Positions 44,983 through 56,228 of a DNA stretch of 64,000 nt are shown here, one piece after another. The position numbers and the translations under genes were made by a program. Each line of letters starts with the position of its first letter. Positions within the stretch are counted from its first letter, which is position 1. Under the pieces are notes generated by a model. It ran no database searches. It was not told the DNA's origin and saw only the letters and a list, made by a program, of their open reading frames with translations. The stretch comes from Impatiens glandulifera (lineage: Eukaryota > Streptophyta > Magnoliopsida > Ericales > Balsaminaceae), in contig NC_061866.1 of assembly GCF_907164915.1 (NCBI RefSeq), forward strand, positions 28,227,905-28,291,904, read 5' to 3'.

Positions 44983-47900
44983 TATTATAAATCAGTTAAA
45001 TAATTAAAATAAAAATAAATAATAAAATCTAAATATCCACGGTGAGTTTTAAGCTTTATCATTGAGAGTTATCTACACTCCATTTTGAATATATAATTTA
45101 AAATTAAGTTAAATCGTAATAAAACATCGACAACCATCTCAAAAACATATATGTTCAAATTTTGTATAAACCATAAATGATTGCATAAGTGTGAAAGAGA
45201 GAACAAAGAAATATAAGTCGCAAATAAAGATGACACCAAACATTAGAAATTAGAAAGAAAAACATATAAAATGAATTTGTCTGAAATAAAATTGATGATA
45301 ATTATTTGTTTGATAGATATTATTAATGAAATGAATACATGTCAGTGTGTCTGAAATGAAAATGACGGGTTGTAGAAACTCTTTAAATTGTTGTAGATTG
45401 TTGATGAAGTTGATTCTCAATTTATTGACAAAGTCTTCGGAGATATAGTGTGAAATGTGCGGATTGATAAAACTTCAAAATGGCTTATGACGACACATGA
45501 TACAATGAGTATTAGCTGACTCCCTATTGAATACATATATTAAAAATCCTCAAATCCTTAAATAGTTAAACAATATTTTGATTCATCTAACATTTTAACA
45601 TTGATTTAAAAGTGTTCATGGCACAATCTATGTTTATCCTTTGACGTAGCCTTGATTTTATATTACAATGATTTATCAAAAATAATACAACAATTCTCAA
45701 ACAACTCATTCGTAATCAAACTATTGAAAACTTGTTACATCGTAGCATGTTTTTATTATTTTGTTAAGGCTCGAGCTATTTAGAGATTTTGTTATACAAT
45801 TTTTTAAAATGGCGTATCATGTAAGTACAAAACCAAGACTAAATCAAAGGATAGAAATAAAATAAATCACAAACACAATTTAAATAATGTTTAAAAATAC
45901 ACTAGAGTGGTAATTATAAACTCCCAACATAAGAATAAGAGAAACTTTTTTATACATAAAGAGCTAATATAAAATATTTATAGATCTCTATCGTCTTGAA
46001 CAAATTTTGAATCACCGTTTAAACGATAATTGAATATGCAGAAAATCATTAAATAAAACATAATTGAAACAATTTTAAGAAAAATAGTTAGTAATATAAA
46101 TGGATCAAAATATTCGTAGCTTGGATTTCTCAATAATGAGATCCGACATAGTAGATCATCTGGAGAAAAATCAGTACTTCCCCATCACATAATATCGTAA
46201 ATATAATTCTACTCGAATTTGTCGAGACTAGATAGATAAGACACTTGATCGAGATTGTAAAAAACAAAATGAGTTAGAAAACATAATAATGGATAACGCC
46301 ATGTAAAAGGATGAATACAAATAAGAGACTGAGCATAATGTTGAATGAGAGTATTTTAAAAACAATAAAGTAAGAGGGTTTCTTATATAGAGATACTGAA
46401 CAGCGACGCAACACATGAAAACATAATTAATAAAAGTGTTTTTAGGTATAGTTAGCCCAAATTGATATAATGGGCTTAAAATTACATAATATATTAGAAT
46501 ATGGGTCGAATATTTATCTATGTCAGAAAATTTGAGCATCGTCCAAAATATTATTCAATTTGGAGCCCAAACTACAATTTGTGTGATAGAATTGTATCTT
46601 ATTGGGCCGTATTAGAAGAAAATTGTTAGAGGTTGCTATTTAAAATTTTTATTTTTAGACTAAATATTGAAAATGAGATGAATCAATTATAACTCTACTA
46701 GGTAAGAAATGGAACTTCGGGGATATGAATTTTTTTTTTCCAATTTTAAACTGCAAAATCAAGCTTTACGGTAAAACATGTTTTATTGGATTCAGTACTA
46801 GAATCCATTTGGGATATAATTACTAAATCATTATAATACTTCCTTTTGGTTCTAAAAATTAAGATTATATTCCTAGAATAATAGTATCTTTTGAGGTAGT
46901 AAATTGAAAATTATAAAGGATTATTAATTATGGGCAGTAAGTAATGAAAAATGGAATTATGCATGGATTCGTTCTATTGCAGAATGGGCCAATACTACTT
47001 CCCATATCCCATATCCCATTCCTCCTTGTTATATATAATTCAAGACTTAAATGATAAGGATTAGAGAAGAGTGAAAGAAGAGTTTATGCCAAATTATTTT
47101 TTGTATTCCATATTATAATGATGATTCAAAAACATTTCACACTTATGTCATAAGTCTTATACATAACAAATTTATAATCAAAATTAGATTTCTTTTATTC
47201 TAACTTTTTTAAGTTATGATAGAATTTTTAAGAAATAAATATATTGTCTTTTATATAATCAAACTTTATAAATGTCTCAAACTCTTGACGACAAATAAGA
47301 AGTTGAAAGTGGAATAGAAATGGTAGTTAATTTAGCAGGTGAATTAAGAATAAAACCCGAATTATAATTGATTTAATATTTTTTTTATAAATATTCAAAC
47401 TTAGAACATTTATTACGAGTGTAACAAAGGTTACGTTAAGTCGTCATTTTACTTGAGAAACATGTAACATCTCGTGAAGAGGTTGTTAAACACTTTAATA
47501 GGCTGTTTTTGTTTTTATTATTTTCCGTTTTATGTTTTATTTAAATATTATTTTGCTTTAAAAATAATTTGTACGACCTAATAGTAATGGTCTCACACAA
47601 ATCTCTAACATTTTGCAAGTTCTCACACAAAAAAGTGTTTTTTAATTGTTCAATTTAATATTTTTCTTCTCTTCTCTTGGCAAGCTTCTACAAGTTTGTA
47701 AATATCTTTTAATAAATAATAGTTAAACTTTCAATATTTTGGTTTCAAGGTCTAATCACCAAATTTTGTAAATTCTAAGATATTTTAGTTTGAATTTTTT
47801 TTTTATATATTTTACTGCCTTAAAAAATTTTAAAAGTAAAAAAAATTATAAATCATCAAAAAATATTATTTATAACATTAAGAAAAAGATATTATGGACA

Positions 47901-48149
47901 AAGATCTGTTTGGATTTTATTTTATTTTCAATTTTTTTTATATGTAGCCTTTTCGAGCATTACTTTACACTTACACATATTTGTATTTTTTTTATTTTAG
48001 ACCTAGAACCCATGACAATAACATAAATGTGTGCTTTTAAAAACAGTATATACCAAAATTAGACACATTTAGGCTTAGATTCTCCTTGAATATTTTAAAA
48101 TTGAATATATAAATAAATAAGATGTAAAATAAAAAAAAATTAAATTAGA
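44983..48149. repeat. 3.4-kb tandem repeat, unit 6, right part
   Basis: Continues unit 6 after TE2. Matches the unit consensus until 48149 and then breaks off inside the unit at the LTR fragment. It is the last unit of the array. Confidence 0.9.
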
Positions 48150-48339
48150 TAGTTTGTGTACGTGTTACTTCAACCTGAAACAAATCACCTCTGCACTTGA
48201 ACTCGGTTCAAGGGTTTGTGACAGTTTGTGTAGTATTGAAACCCGGTGTTAATCTCTAACCGGATTAAACACCAACCGTTGAGTGAAAGTACTAAATTGG
48301 TCAGACCTCGGTTCCCCATCCCCGAGTTAGATCCTAACA
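48150..48339 (+). mobile_element. LTR fragment at the array edge
   Basis: 190 bp ending GATCCTAACA on the plus strand. Its reverse complement matches the first 190 bp of the solo LTR family at 40873 (TGTTAGGATC, then taatccggttagagattaac and the ttgaaccgagtt region). The other end is truncated at the repeat junction, and no TSD is seen. Orientation is opposite to the solo LTR. Confidence 0.85.
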
Positions 48340-48611
48340 ATCACAAATATTAATTTCATTATTTTTAATCTTTTATTTTAAATCAATTATGAGTGAAATG
48401 TTTTAATTCTCTTATTAATTACTAAGATATTTTCAGTTATTCTAACCTATATATTAATTTCAATTTAACGTTTATATAGGGAGCTTTAAATTTGTAGAAT
48501 TTTCATCAGTTCAGTGTAAAATCTCAATTTCAATTTTAATTGATTCCAATGTAATATAGTAATTTTCCATGATTCTCCTAACCTCCAAAGTTGTGTAAGT
48601 CATGGCTCTAA
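48340..48611. other. AT-rich spacer, partly repeated
   Basis: No gene. 48350-48480 resembles 51530-51645 (shared tcttttattttaaatcaatta and tattctaacctatatatta), so it belongs to the segmental repeat described below. Confidence 0.6.
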
Positions 48612-48885
48612 GTTTTTTTTTGGAAAAACGATTTAGCTTTCTTTCATTAAAAAATTCAATAAGAAAAAAATCCACGAGTTTTAGAGATCATTCTAGACAG
48701 ACGTAAAATGATTTTGCAGTCGTATAAATAAACTATCAAATTACAATGTTTTCGTTTCTAATGATTTCAGTAAATGGTAAATTCCAATTCCTGTTGATAT
48801 TCTAATTCCACTCCGTACTTGAAACTTTTCTCTACGTTTCCGCAAGTGCGTCACAATCTGAGAGTATACATTAACATATATAAGG
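48612..48885 (-). mobile_element. 5'-truncated LINE 3' end, copy 1
   Basis: About 270 bp matching 50557-50840: a T-run at the plus-strand left end (a poly-A tail on the minus strand), then the shared agagatcattctagacagac and tctaatgatttcagt segments. It stops abruptly near 48880, the pattern of 5' truncation. Confidence 0.7.
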
Positions 48886-49160
48886 AGGAGGGTGATTAAA
48901 GGGACCAAAGAAGTTAACCATGAAGTTATACAAAGTTGAAACAAATATTCAATGATACTAGCCCCAATAGAAACAAACACAAACCAACCCATTATTAAAA
49001 TATCCATTATTGACACAAACCTGGTCAAAGTCATATTTTCTAAGCTAATTTCTGGAATTCAAAAAAACAAAACGAAGAAGCAAATAACAGCCAAAAATAG
49101 GAATATGTACCCAACATATGTCAACGAACCTCGACATGCCGAAAAGATCATTGTAATATT
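48860..49160 (-). pseudogene. Fragment encoding hydrophobic segments, unidentified
   Basis: Minus-strand translation gives three long hydrophobic stretches (for instance YVGYIFLFLAVICFFVLFF, then ILIMGWFVFVSIGASI, then LVPLITLLLIYVNVY) with a frame break near 49055. The lower end runs into LINE copy 1. It could be the remains of a membrane protein gene, or simply T-rich DNA that translates as hydrophobic residues. I do not recognise a family. Confidence 0.3.
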
Positions 49161-49185
49161 TGCAAATGATATTAGACGACCTTAT

Positions 49186-51650
49186 TGCTTATATAAATAT
49201 ATATGGATTCTAGATAAATAGTATTTGGAATAAAAATATACCTCAATTCAATTAAAGAATAATAGTTGAACAATACAACATTGTGGGTATCAATGTTTGG
49301 ACAAGGGTTTTTTACCTAAAAGATTATCTCATAAATACATGCATAAAATGAGCCTATTAAGAAACTAATATGTTGACATAATCTCACAATCACAATTTCA
49401 TTAGAAAATAATTGAAGTTAAAGCTGAAACTTGTTTTTGAATGGTGTTCTAATAATTTTCTAGATGTGATTATTTATTTTTTTAGTATAAAAGTCAAGAT
49501 CCAAATGAATTTCATTTTTAGATCATTGTAATTAATAAACATAATGGTAAAAAATATTGGAAATTAAGTGTATTTGAGTGATTCCCTACTTGAGGCATTA
49601 TCCAACAAATAACTGTAAAAGTATAAAACTAGACTTTTTTTATTGCATACTTTATCATTTCCATAAGCATTTACCCCCAAGTAGTTCTTTGGGGTTGTTT
49701 ATATCTCAACAAAAGGCTTATTTATGTTTATCTAGAAATTTGTAATTTCATTTATTTAGTTTTCTTCTAGTTATTCGTATAAATTCCATTCTCCTTGTAA
49801 TAATTTATCATCTCTAAAATATATAAAAATTCCTCTATTCAAATATCTACAAAAACACATATAGGTTTTTCTAAATCATGAATTATAATCAAGATAATCA
49901 AATTAATGTGATAACATATAGGTTCAAAAATAATATCTGGTAATATATGTGTAGGCAAGGTTTGTTAATATATAGGCAAGGGATATATGAATATTTTCTG
50001 TTTTTAAGTGTTTAGGAGTATAGAAACTATAGTTGTATTGTTACGTGAGATTTTGATAAAGAATGAAATGTATAACCAAAATATTAAATAAAAGCCATTA
50101 GACATTTAATAGTTACCTTGCCATGATCTGTGAAAATACGGAGAACTAAATTAAAAAGCTTGGAAATCTTTAATTTAACAAAAAAAATATTTTTGTGATT
50201 TCATTAAAAACATTAAATATTATAAGCATTCAAATTAATATTAATATAGGTAAAAAAAAAGTAATAAATAGTTGGAAAAGTGGATTATTGGGTATGTATT
50301 TTGCGCAAATTTCCTCTTACATAAATATCTTCAGTCTTTATTACGCAGAACTATGCGTCCAAATTGAGGAACAATTTAAATATTTGGCAAGCACAAAATA
50401 ACCATTATAACTCAAATATCATCAATTCAAATATTTATTTACGAAAACTGTTTCAAAGAAATCACGAGTCAATTTAGACAAATAAAGTTCAAAATAAAAA
50501 CGTTTTTCTAATGCAAAGATGTGATCAATCGCTTACAAATGACTAGCTATCACTTTTTTAGGGGGAAAAACGACTTCGCGTCAGTTCATTAAGAATCCCA
50601 AGAACGGAAAAAAAAAAATCAAGAGTTTAAGAGATCATTCTAGACAGACTTAGAATGATTTGAGGTCGTATCATTCTAAATAAAATAAAAAACATAATTG
50701 AACTCTCTGATTACAATGTTTTCGTCAATGTTTTCGTTTCTAATGATTTCAGTTAACGGTAAATTCTTATTCCTACTGATATTCTAACTCTGCTCCGTAC
50801 TTGGAACTTTTCTCCAGGTTCCCGTATGTGCGCCACAATCCGTGACTATGTCTCTCTATAATTCTTCAACACTTCTGCGGGTTCTACCATAGAACCTCGC
50901 ATTACGTTCCTGTCAATTGTTGTAAACTACTGGTCCAAAGCCGCACTTGAATACATTTGTTGCGAATCTATTTCCTTTGGCTTTAAGGAGTGATTCTTCT
51001 TTGATTTCTTTTCATTCCTTTGGGAAAATGATTAGCTCCAGACTTTTAGAAAAAATCTATCCCAAACAGGTGATCAATGGTTTCTTCACTTTTGGTGCAT
51101 AGAAGACATCTCACGTTCGGGATGCTCATAAATACTTGCTAATACGGTCACGAGTGTAGAGTCTTTCCCAGAAGGCAAGCCATTTGATGAACTAGTGTCG
51201 AGGAATGATCTTGGTTGACCATACGAGAGGATCCCATTCTACTTTTTGCGCTTTTTCTCGGATTACCTCCCATATTCTCTATCTTCATGATAAGTGCATC
51301 AGGTGTAAAAAAATATTAGAATGCCATGTTTATATCACATGAAAATCATTATGCATCTCATAAAGGGCCGTTTGAAAATTTTAATCTATGTCTAATTTTA
51401 CTCATCATGGTATTTATATCATGTTTGAAAGTTCCACTTATATCTAGAATAATATACAAAATAAATCTGTTAAAATTAATGTGGTGTAACCTTCATCATA
51501 TTGATTAAATATTATTAAAAAATCTCAACAATAAATTTAAATATTATCTTATCTTTTATTTTAAATCAATTATGAATGACGCTAGAATCGTCATATTGAT
51601 TACTAAGATATTTTTAGTTATTTTCTAACCTATATATTAAGGCATTGTAA
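49186..51650. repeat. Segmental repeat, copy 1 (contains LINE copy 2)
   Basis: Non-coding AT-rich DNA matching 61305-62460: shared gaacaatac-acac-tgggcat, acatgcataaaatgagcctatta, cacatgaaaatcattatgcat and others, at roughly 85-90% by eye. This copy has about 480 bp (49558-50040) absent from the other, and LINE copy 2 at about 50557-51290. No ORF is supported. Confidence 0.8.
50557..51290 (-). mobile_element. 5'-truncated L1-type LINE, copy 2, with zf-RVT remnant
   Basis: Minus-strand translation of 51030-51250 gives EWDPLVWSTKIIPRH, FIKWLAFWERLYTRDRISKYL and IPNVRCLLCTKSEETIDHLF, broken by frameshifts. This is the C-terminal zinc-binding region (zf-RVT) typical of plant L1-type LINE reverse transcriptases: WxxxxPRxxxFxWLA then CxxC and HLF. 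The 3' end with a T-run on the plus strand is near 50557. Most of the element, including the RT, is missing. Confidence 0.82.
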
Positions 51651-51839
51651 TTCAAGTCAATTTATATATATCAAAACAATAATAAAATATTATTCTCTAT
51701 CAAATCTTTCTTTAAAATATTATAACATTTGCTATTATATCATCCAAGTTCTATCTAATTCTCCAGGTTTCTTTCAATCCACCAAAATCTTTTACCAATC
51801 AATCCAAATTCATCGCATCAACAAAAATCAACCATCTCA

Positions 51840-52381
51840 TTCCAGAGTTTAATGGCGAAGACTATGATTTCTAGTACGTAAAGATGAAGACCATCTTTTG
51901 ATCTCTTAACCAACGGAAGATTTTGGAGAATGGAGTGAATGAGCTAGATGAAGAAAATGACCTTAATAAATCCAACCTGAAGGAGCTAAAACAGTCTCGA
52001 CAAGTCGACGCAAAAGATCTTTCAATCCTCCAAAGAGTATTCACTAAAACAATCCTTCACAGATTCATGTGTGCCGATACAACCAAAGAGGCATGGGAGA
52101 TCTTGCAGAGTGAATTTCAAGGAGATTTGAAAGTTAGAGCAATTAAACTCCAATCACTACACAGAGAATTCGAAAATACCAAAATGAAATAGACAGGGAC
52201 CCTGATGGAGTTCTCGACCAAAATCTTTGATTTAGTCAACCAGATAAAATCTCATGGTGAAGATGTCACAGACCAGAGAATGGTGCGAATGATTCTTATA
52301 TGCCTTTTTGAGAAATACAATCCCATCGTAGTCGTCATTGAAGAAACAAAGAATTTGTACACTCAAAGCCCAAGAAGTGAC
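51840..52381 (+). pseudogene. gag: Decayed copia gag (plus strand), upstream part
   Basis: Readable as copia gag: EFNGEDYDF, then a stop where Trp is usual, YVKMKTIF and another stop, then SILQRVFTKTILHR, ADTTKEAWEILQSEFQGD and LQSLHREFENTKMK, typical of the UBN2 domain. The two Trp codons are now TAG and TGA. A further stop follows at 52190. The CACTA element interrupts it at 52381. No LTR is recognised nearby. It belongs to a copia lineage other than TE1/TE2. Confidence 0.85.
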
Positions 52382-52504
52382 CACTGGTGAAAAGGGGTCA
52401 AAACTTTCGGTATATACCAAATTCTGAGAGTTAAGGTAACTCTCGCTATCCCTTAGTATTGACTATGTCGTTAAAAATAATTGGGCGTTTACCGAGAGAT
52501 ATCG

Positions 52505-52945
52505 TAGAATTTTTGGTTTAGATAACCGAGAGAAAAACGAGGGTTGTATGGAAAACTTTCGGTTTTTCTTCAAAGGGAAAAACCGAAAGGTGTTCAATTA
52601 ACTTTCGGTTTTTCCCTTTGAAGAAAAACCGAGAGGTATTCAAATATTTTTCGGTTTTTCCCTCTGAAGAAAAACCGAGAGTTATTCAATTAACTTTCAG
52701 TTTTTCCCTTTGAAGAAAAACCAAGAGTAATTGAATTAAACTTCGGTTTTTCCCTTTGAAGAAAAACCTAGAGTTATTCAATTAACCTTCGGTTTTTCCC
52801 TTTGAAGAAAAACCGAGAGTTATTCAATTAACCTTCGGTTTTTACCTTTGAAGAAAAACCGAGAGTTATTCAATAACCTTCGGTTTTTCCCTTCGAAGAA
52901 AAACCGAAAGATTCCATTTAACTTTCAGTTTTTCCCTACAAAATT
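52505..52945. repeat. Subterminal repeats, left end of CACTA
   Basis: About ten direct copies of a 44-bp unit, cttcggtttttccctttg plus aagaaaaaccgagagttat, each with complementary halves (CGGTTTTTC and GAAAAACCG) that could pair. Confidence 0.88.
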
Positions 52946-53132
52946 TACAAAATAGCCCGATTGTTTTGTGCTCAACCGAAACCTGTTCAGTCAAACCAAT
53001 CAATTCATAAAAAAAATACATTCATAAAACAAATGATCATTCCAAAATTCTTAAACTAATCATCCAAACAACATGTTTTACATTAACCATTAAACCTATT
53101 CAATAAATTCATACAGTCGAAACGTCTTAGAA

Positions 53133-53363
53133 TTAGCTGGAGGGGGGAGGAGGTGGTTGATATTGCCGCATAAACATTTCAAAACTCCCTAATCTTGCAT
53201 TCAATTCTAACCTTTTCTTCTCCTGTTTTGCACTTTTTCTATCCATTCTTGAAATCAATTCTACCCTTTCCGCTTGTATTTGATTAATCATTTGAGTTTT
53301 TTCTTCATCTCTTTTCTTCAATTCCTCCAATTCCATCGTCATTCTTTGATTTTCCTCAAACAA
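53133..53363 (-). pseudogene. CACTA coiled-coil ORF end, copy 2
   Basis: 76 codons of Glu/Lys/Arg/Met-rich coiled coil (MTMELEELKKRDEEKTQ) ending in a Pro run (QYQPPPPPSS). It resembles the C-terminal end of the proteins with Transposase_24 in CACTA elements. A second, diverged copy is at 54954-55178. Confidence 0.7.
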
Positions 53364-53564
53364 TCGATCAGTGGTTCGTTGAGAATTTTGGAACTTCGAA
53401 GATCCTCACGAAAGTGTGTGGGTCAGACACCTGATCCCATACCGAATACTCCCCCATGCTTTTGGCGTCCGAACACTCTCTCCGTCAACTCAAAGTTGGA
53501 TATTTCCGGTTCGTTACTTAGAACTTACTCCATCTCAATTTGCACATTTGAAATAATTTGTCAT

Positions 53565-54190
53565 TTATATAATAATAAATAAACTAGTTATAAGTAATTT
53601 ATTTAAATTCAATTCACTTACAATTTTCTTTTGCACGCGTTCGTCCGGGACGGGAGTCGGGTTTTCTTTTGTCGATTTTGGGGTATGGGTCCTCTTGAAC
53701 ACTTCAACGACAGATGGAGCCCTTCCCATTTCAATCGCATGTTGACATAAAAAAATTATATAATTAATAACCATCTTTATATTAAGTTATTACAAATAAT
53801 GTACTTACCAACTTTTCTTCAACTTGAGCAAACGGTCTACTTCCCGTATGATGCGGGAATTTTAGCTTCTTTCTATTAACTATATTTGTGCTACTATTTT
53901 TCTGAATTTCAAATAAACAAAATAAAGTTAGAATAACAAATATCAGATTTTATTTGAATTATGAAACCGTACCTTAAATTTTTCCGTAATGAAAGTGTTG
54001 TGACACACAAACTCCCAATCATCTCGATTGTAGTCTGGTGGAGGATTGGCTAGTACCGCCGCCTCGTCTCCTTGATGGTCGCGAATATATTCCTTGTTCA
54101 AATCTGAGCGCCATCTATCCCATATCTGCTTGGCATGTCCCAATCCGGTCTTTCGAAAAGAATCAATAAGACCATTAGTAGCCTCGAACG
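53565..54190 (-). pseudogene. Transposase_24 (Ptta/En/Spm) remnant in CACTA
   Basis: Two exon-like pieces: 53943-54143 with KQIWDRWRSDLNKEYI, PPPDYNRDDWEFVCHNTF, and 53565-53774 with HAIEMGRAPSVVEVFKRTHT. Both fit the plant Transposase_24 family found next to CACTA transposases, where the latter motif normally reads GRxPSxVEVFxxTHT. The gap (53800-53942) is AT-rich, possibly intronic. The family probably binds subterminal repeats; that is inferred. Confidence 0.75.
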
Positions 54191-54234
54191 GATCCTGAAA
54201 ATAAAAATATTCAAATGTTATAAAAAAAATTATT

Positions 54235-54745
54235 GAATTATTTGAAAACTTTTGGTTTTGACCCTTCTCAACACTTAGAATTTTTTAGGTTTTTTTTAAA
54301 TAAGGGTCAAAACCGAAGATTTATTTGAAAACTTTCGGTTTTGACCCTTCCCAACACTTAGAAAATTTTCAATTTTTTTAAACAATGGTCAAAACCGAAG
54401 GTTTATTTCAAAACTTTCGGTTTTGACCCTTCCCAACACTTAGAAAATTTTCTGTTTTTTTTAAACAAGTGTCAAAACCGAAGGTTTATTTGAAAACTTT
54501 TCGGTTTTGACCCTTCTCAACACTTAGAAAATTTTCTATTTTTTTTAAACAAGGGTCAAAACCGAAGGTTTATTTGAAATCTTTCGGTTTTGACTCTTCC
54601 CAACACCTAGAAAAGTTTCATCTTTTTTTAAACAAGGTTCAAAAATCGAAGGTTTATTTGAAAACCTTCGGTTTTGACCATTCGGATTTTTTTTAAACAA
54701 AGGTCAAAATCGAAGGTTTATTTGAAAACCTTCGAAATTACCCCT
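54235..54745. repeat. Internal repeat array in CACTA
   Basis: About six copies of an 80-bp unit: aaaactttcggttttgaccc, then ttcccaacacttagaaaatt, a T/A-rich spacer, and gggtcaaaaccgaaggttta. The two halves are complementary. The core CTTTCGGTTTT is shared with both subterminal arrays, yet this array is in mid-element. Confidence 0.85.
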
Positions 54746-54953
54746 ATTTTTTTTAAAAGATACTATGTTCTATAATTTTATCAAATAAAATCAATATAAT
54801 AAATAAAGGAAAATAAACCCTAAACAACATTAATAAACCAAAACCAAATTGAAGGATAATAATAATTCATAATTATGAAAGCAAAACACACCAAAATGCC
54901 ATCATTCGTACGGAAAAGATAATACATAATTAATCAACAATATAATCGAGAAA

Positions 54954-55243
54954 TTAATTAGTAGATGTGGGGGGAGGAGGGGGTGGTTGATTATGTCTCT
55001 TCAACAATTCAATTTGCTGTATAAGATTCTCCAATTTTTGCGCCATTTCAGCCCTGTCCGCTTTAATTTCAGTAAGCATTTGGCCTCTTTCCGCAACCCT
55101 CAATCGGATTTCCTCCATTTCCAGCATCATTTTTCTCACCTCTTCCTCACATGCCGCAGTTTCTGATTGTGCTAGCAAATTCTGGTATGACCGTTATAGT
55201 TTCTCTAGTGTACGCCGAATACTCATCCATGACTTACCCATCC
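54954..55243 (-). pseudogene. CACTA coiled-coil ORF, copy 1, with start codon
   Basis: Second coding exon of a gene whose promoter is at 55641-55660. ATG at 55242 (MGKSWMSIRRTLEKL), then a stop/frameshift, then 54954-55178: coiled coil (EEEVRKMMLEMEEIRLRVAE) ending in a Pro run and TSTN. The MGKSWM start is reminiscent of the MDKSWM-type start of CACTA transposases, suggesting an internal deletion fused a start to a tail. Confidence 0.6.
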
Positions 55244-55244
55244 T

Positions 55245-55250
55245 AAATGC

Positions 55251-55281
<31 letters not shown>

Positions 55282-55552
55282 CAAACACAATAACCAAAAT
55301 ATATCATTCATTTAACAAAATCTAACAAAATCATATATATTTAACAAACTAACCTAAATCTAATCTAAACAATAACAAATCTAAATCAAACTACCAAACA
55401 AATAATCTAAACTAGCATAAATCTAGATAATATAAACTAAATGATAACAAATCTAAATTTAATAATTAAGAAAAACAAAAAAAACAAATAAATCAAGGCA
55501 AAGAAGATGGAACGGAATAAGAACAAAAACAAAAAACAAATAAAAAACTAAC
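55245..55552 (-). other. Leader intron of the CACTA gene
   Basis: Donor CCAG/GTTAGT at 55553/55552 and acceptor ATTTAG/GATGG at 55244/55243 on the minus strand flank AT-rich DNA with an (AT) run at about 55257-55281. The first exon would be a non-coding CT-rich leader. Confidence 0.5.
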
Positions 55553-55640
55553 CTGGAATGGAGAAGAAGAAGAGGTGCGTCGGAGGCTGCTGCGGCGCGG
55601 GAGAGAGAGAAAGGAGAGAGACGAATGAAAAAGAGAAGGC

Positions 55641-55660
55641 TTAGGGTTTGTATTTATAAA
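55641..55660 (-). promoter_or_regulatory. CACTA gene promoter (TATA box and telo-box)
   Basis: Minus strand TTTATAAATAC (55651-55660) followed by AAACCCTAA (55641-55649) and a pyrimidine-rich leader (ctctctcctttctctctctc). Fits a plant core promoter at the 5' end of the element's gene. Confidence 0.55.
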
Positions 55661-55674
55661 GGTATTTACCTAAT

Positions 55675-56215
55675 GTTTTTCAATAAACCTTCGGTTTTGA
55701 TTAATCTAAAAACCGAAGGGTTATTGAAAAACCTTCGGTAATAAGAATCACAGGATTTATTTTTTTTTGTTTTTTTTGGATGAGTCAAAACCGAAGGTTT
55801 ATAGGATAAACCTTCGCAATTAACAATTTCAGGAAAAGGTAAAAACGAAAGTTCTTCAAATAACCTTCGCAATTAATCATTCTCCAACTTAGAATATTTT
55901 TTCAATTTTTTGGGATGAGTAAATTCCGACGGTTTAATGGAAACCCTTCGTATTTTAACATTTGAGGAAAGGTAAAACCGAATGTTTTTGGAATAACCTT
56001 CGCAATTAACCAACTCCCAACACTTAGAATTTTCTTTCATTTTTTGGGAATGTGAAAACCGAGAGTTATTAGCATAACTTTCGGTACTAATAATCAAAAC
56101 CGAGAGTTTTACACACCTCTCGGAATCTATTTTCAATAATGAAAGATTTATTCCTCTCGGGATCAATTAGGAGAGTTTTATAAAACATTCGGTAATTTTT
56201 GTCGGCAAAGATCAT
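55675..56215. repeat. Subterminal repeats, right end of CACTA
   Basis: Degenerate copies of ccttcggttttg and aaaaccgaaggttta at irregular spacing up to the right terminal repeat. They share the core with the left and internal arrays. Confidence 0.8.
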
Positions 56216-56228
56216 TTTTTTACCAGTG

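Larger units (their letters stand above)
52382..56228 (-). mobile_element. CACTA transposon, 3.8 kb, non-autonomous
   Basis: Left end CACTGGTGAAAA, right end TTTTTACCAGTG: imperfect terminal inverted repeats of CACTA type. Flanking triplets are GAC and GAT, a 3-bp duplication with one change; removing the element restores the gag frame aagaagtgatgtcatcc. Arrays of subterminal repeats with the core CTTCGGTTTT lie at both ends and in the middle. Coding remnants are on the minus strand (Transposase_24-like and coiled-coil ORFs). No DDE transposase is seen, so it depends on another element. Confidence 0.9.
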
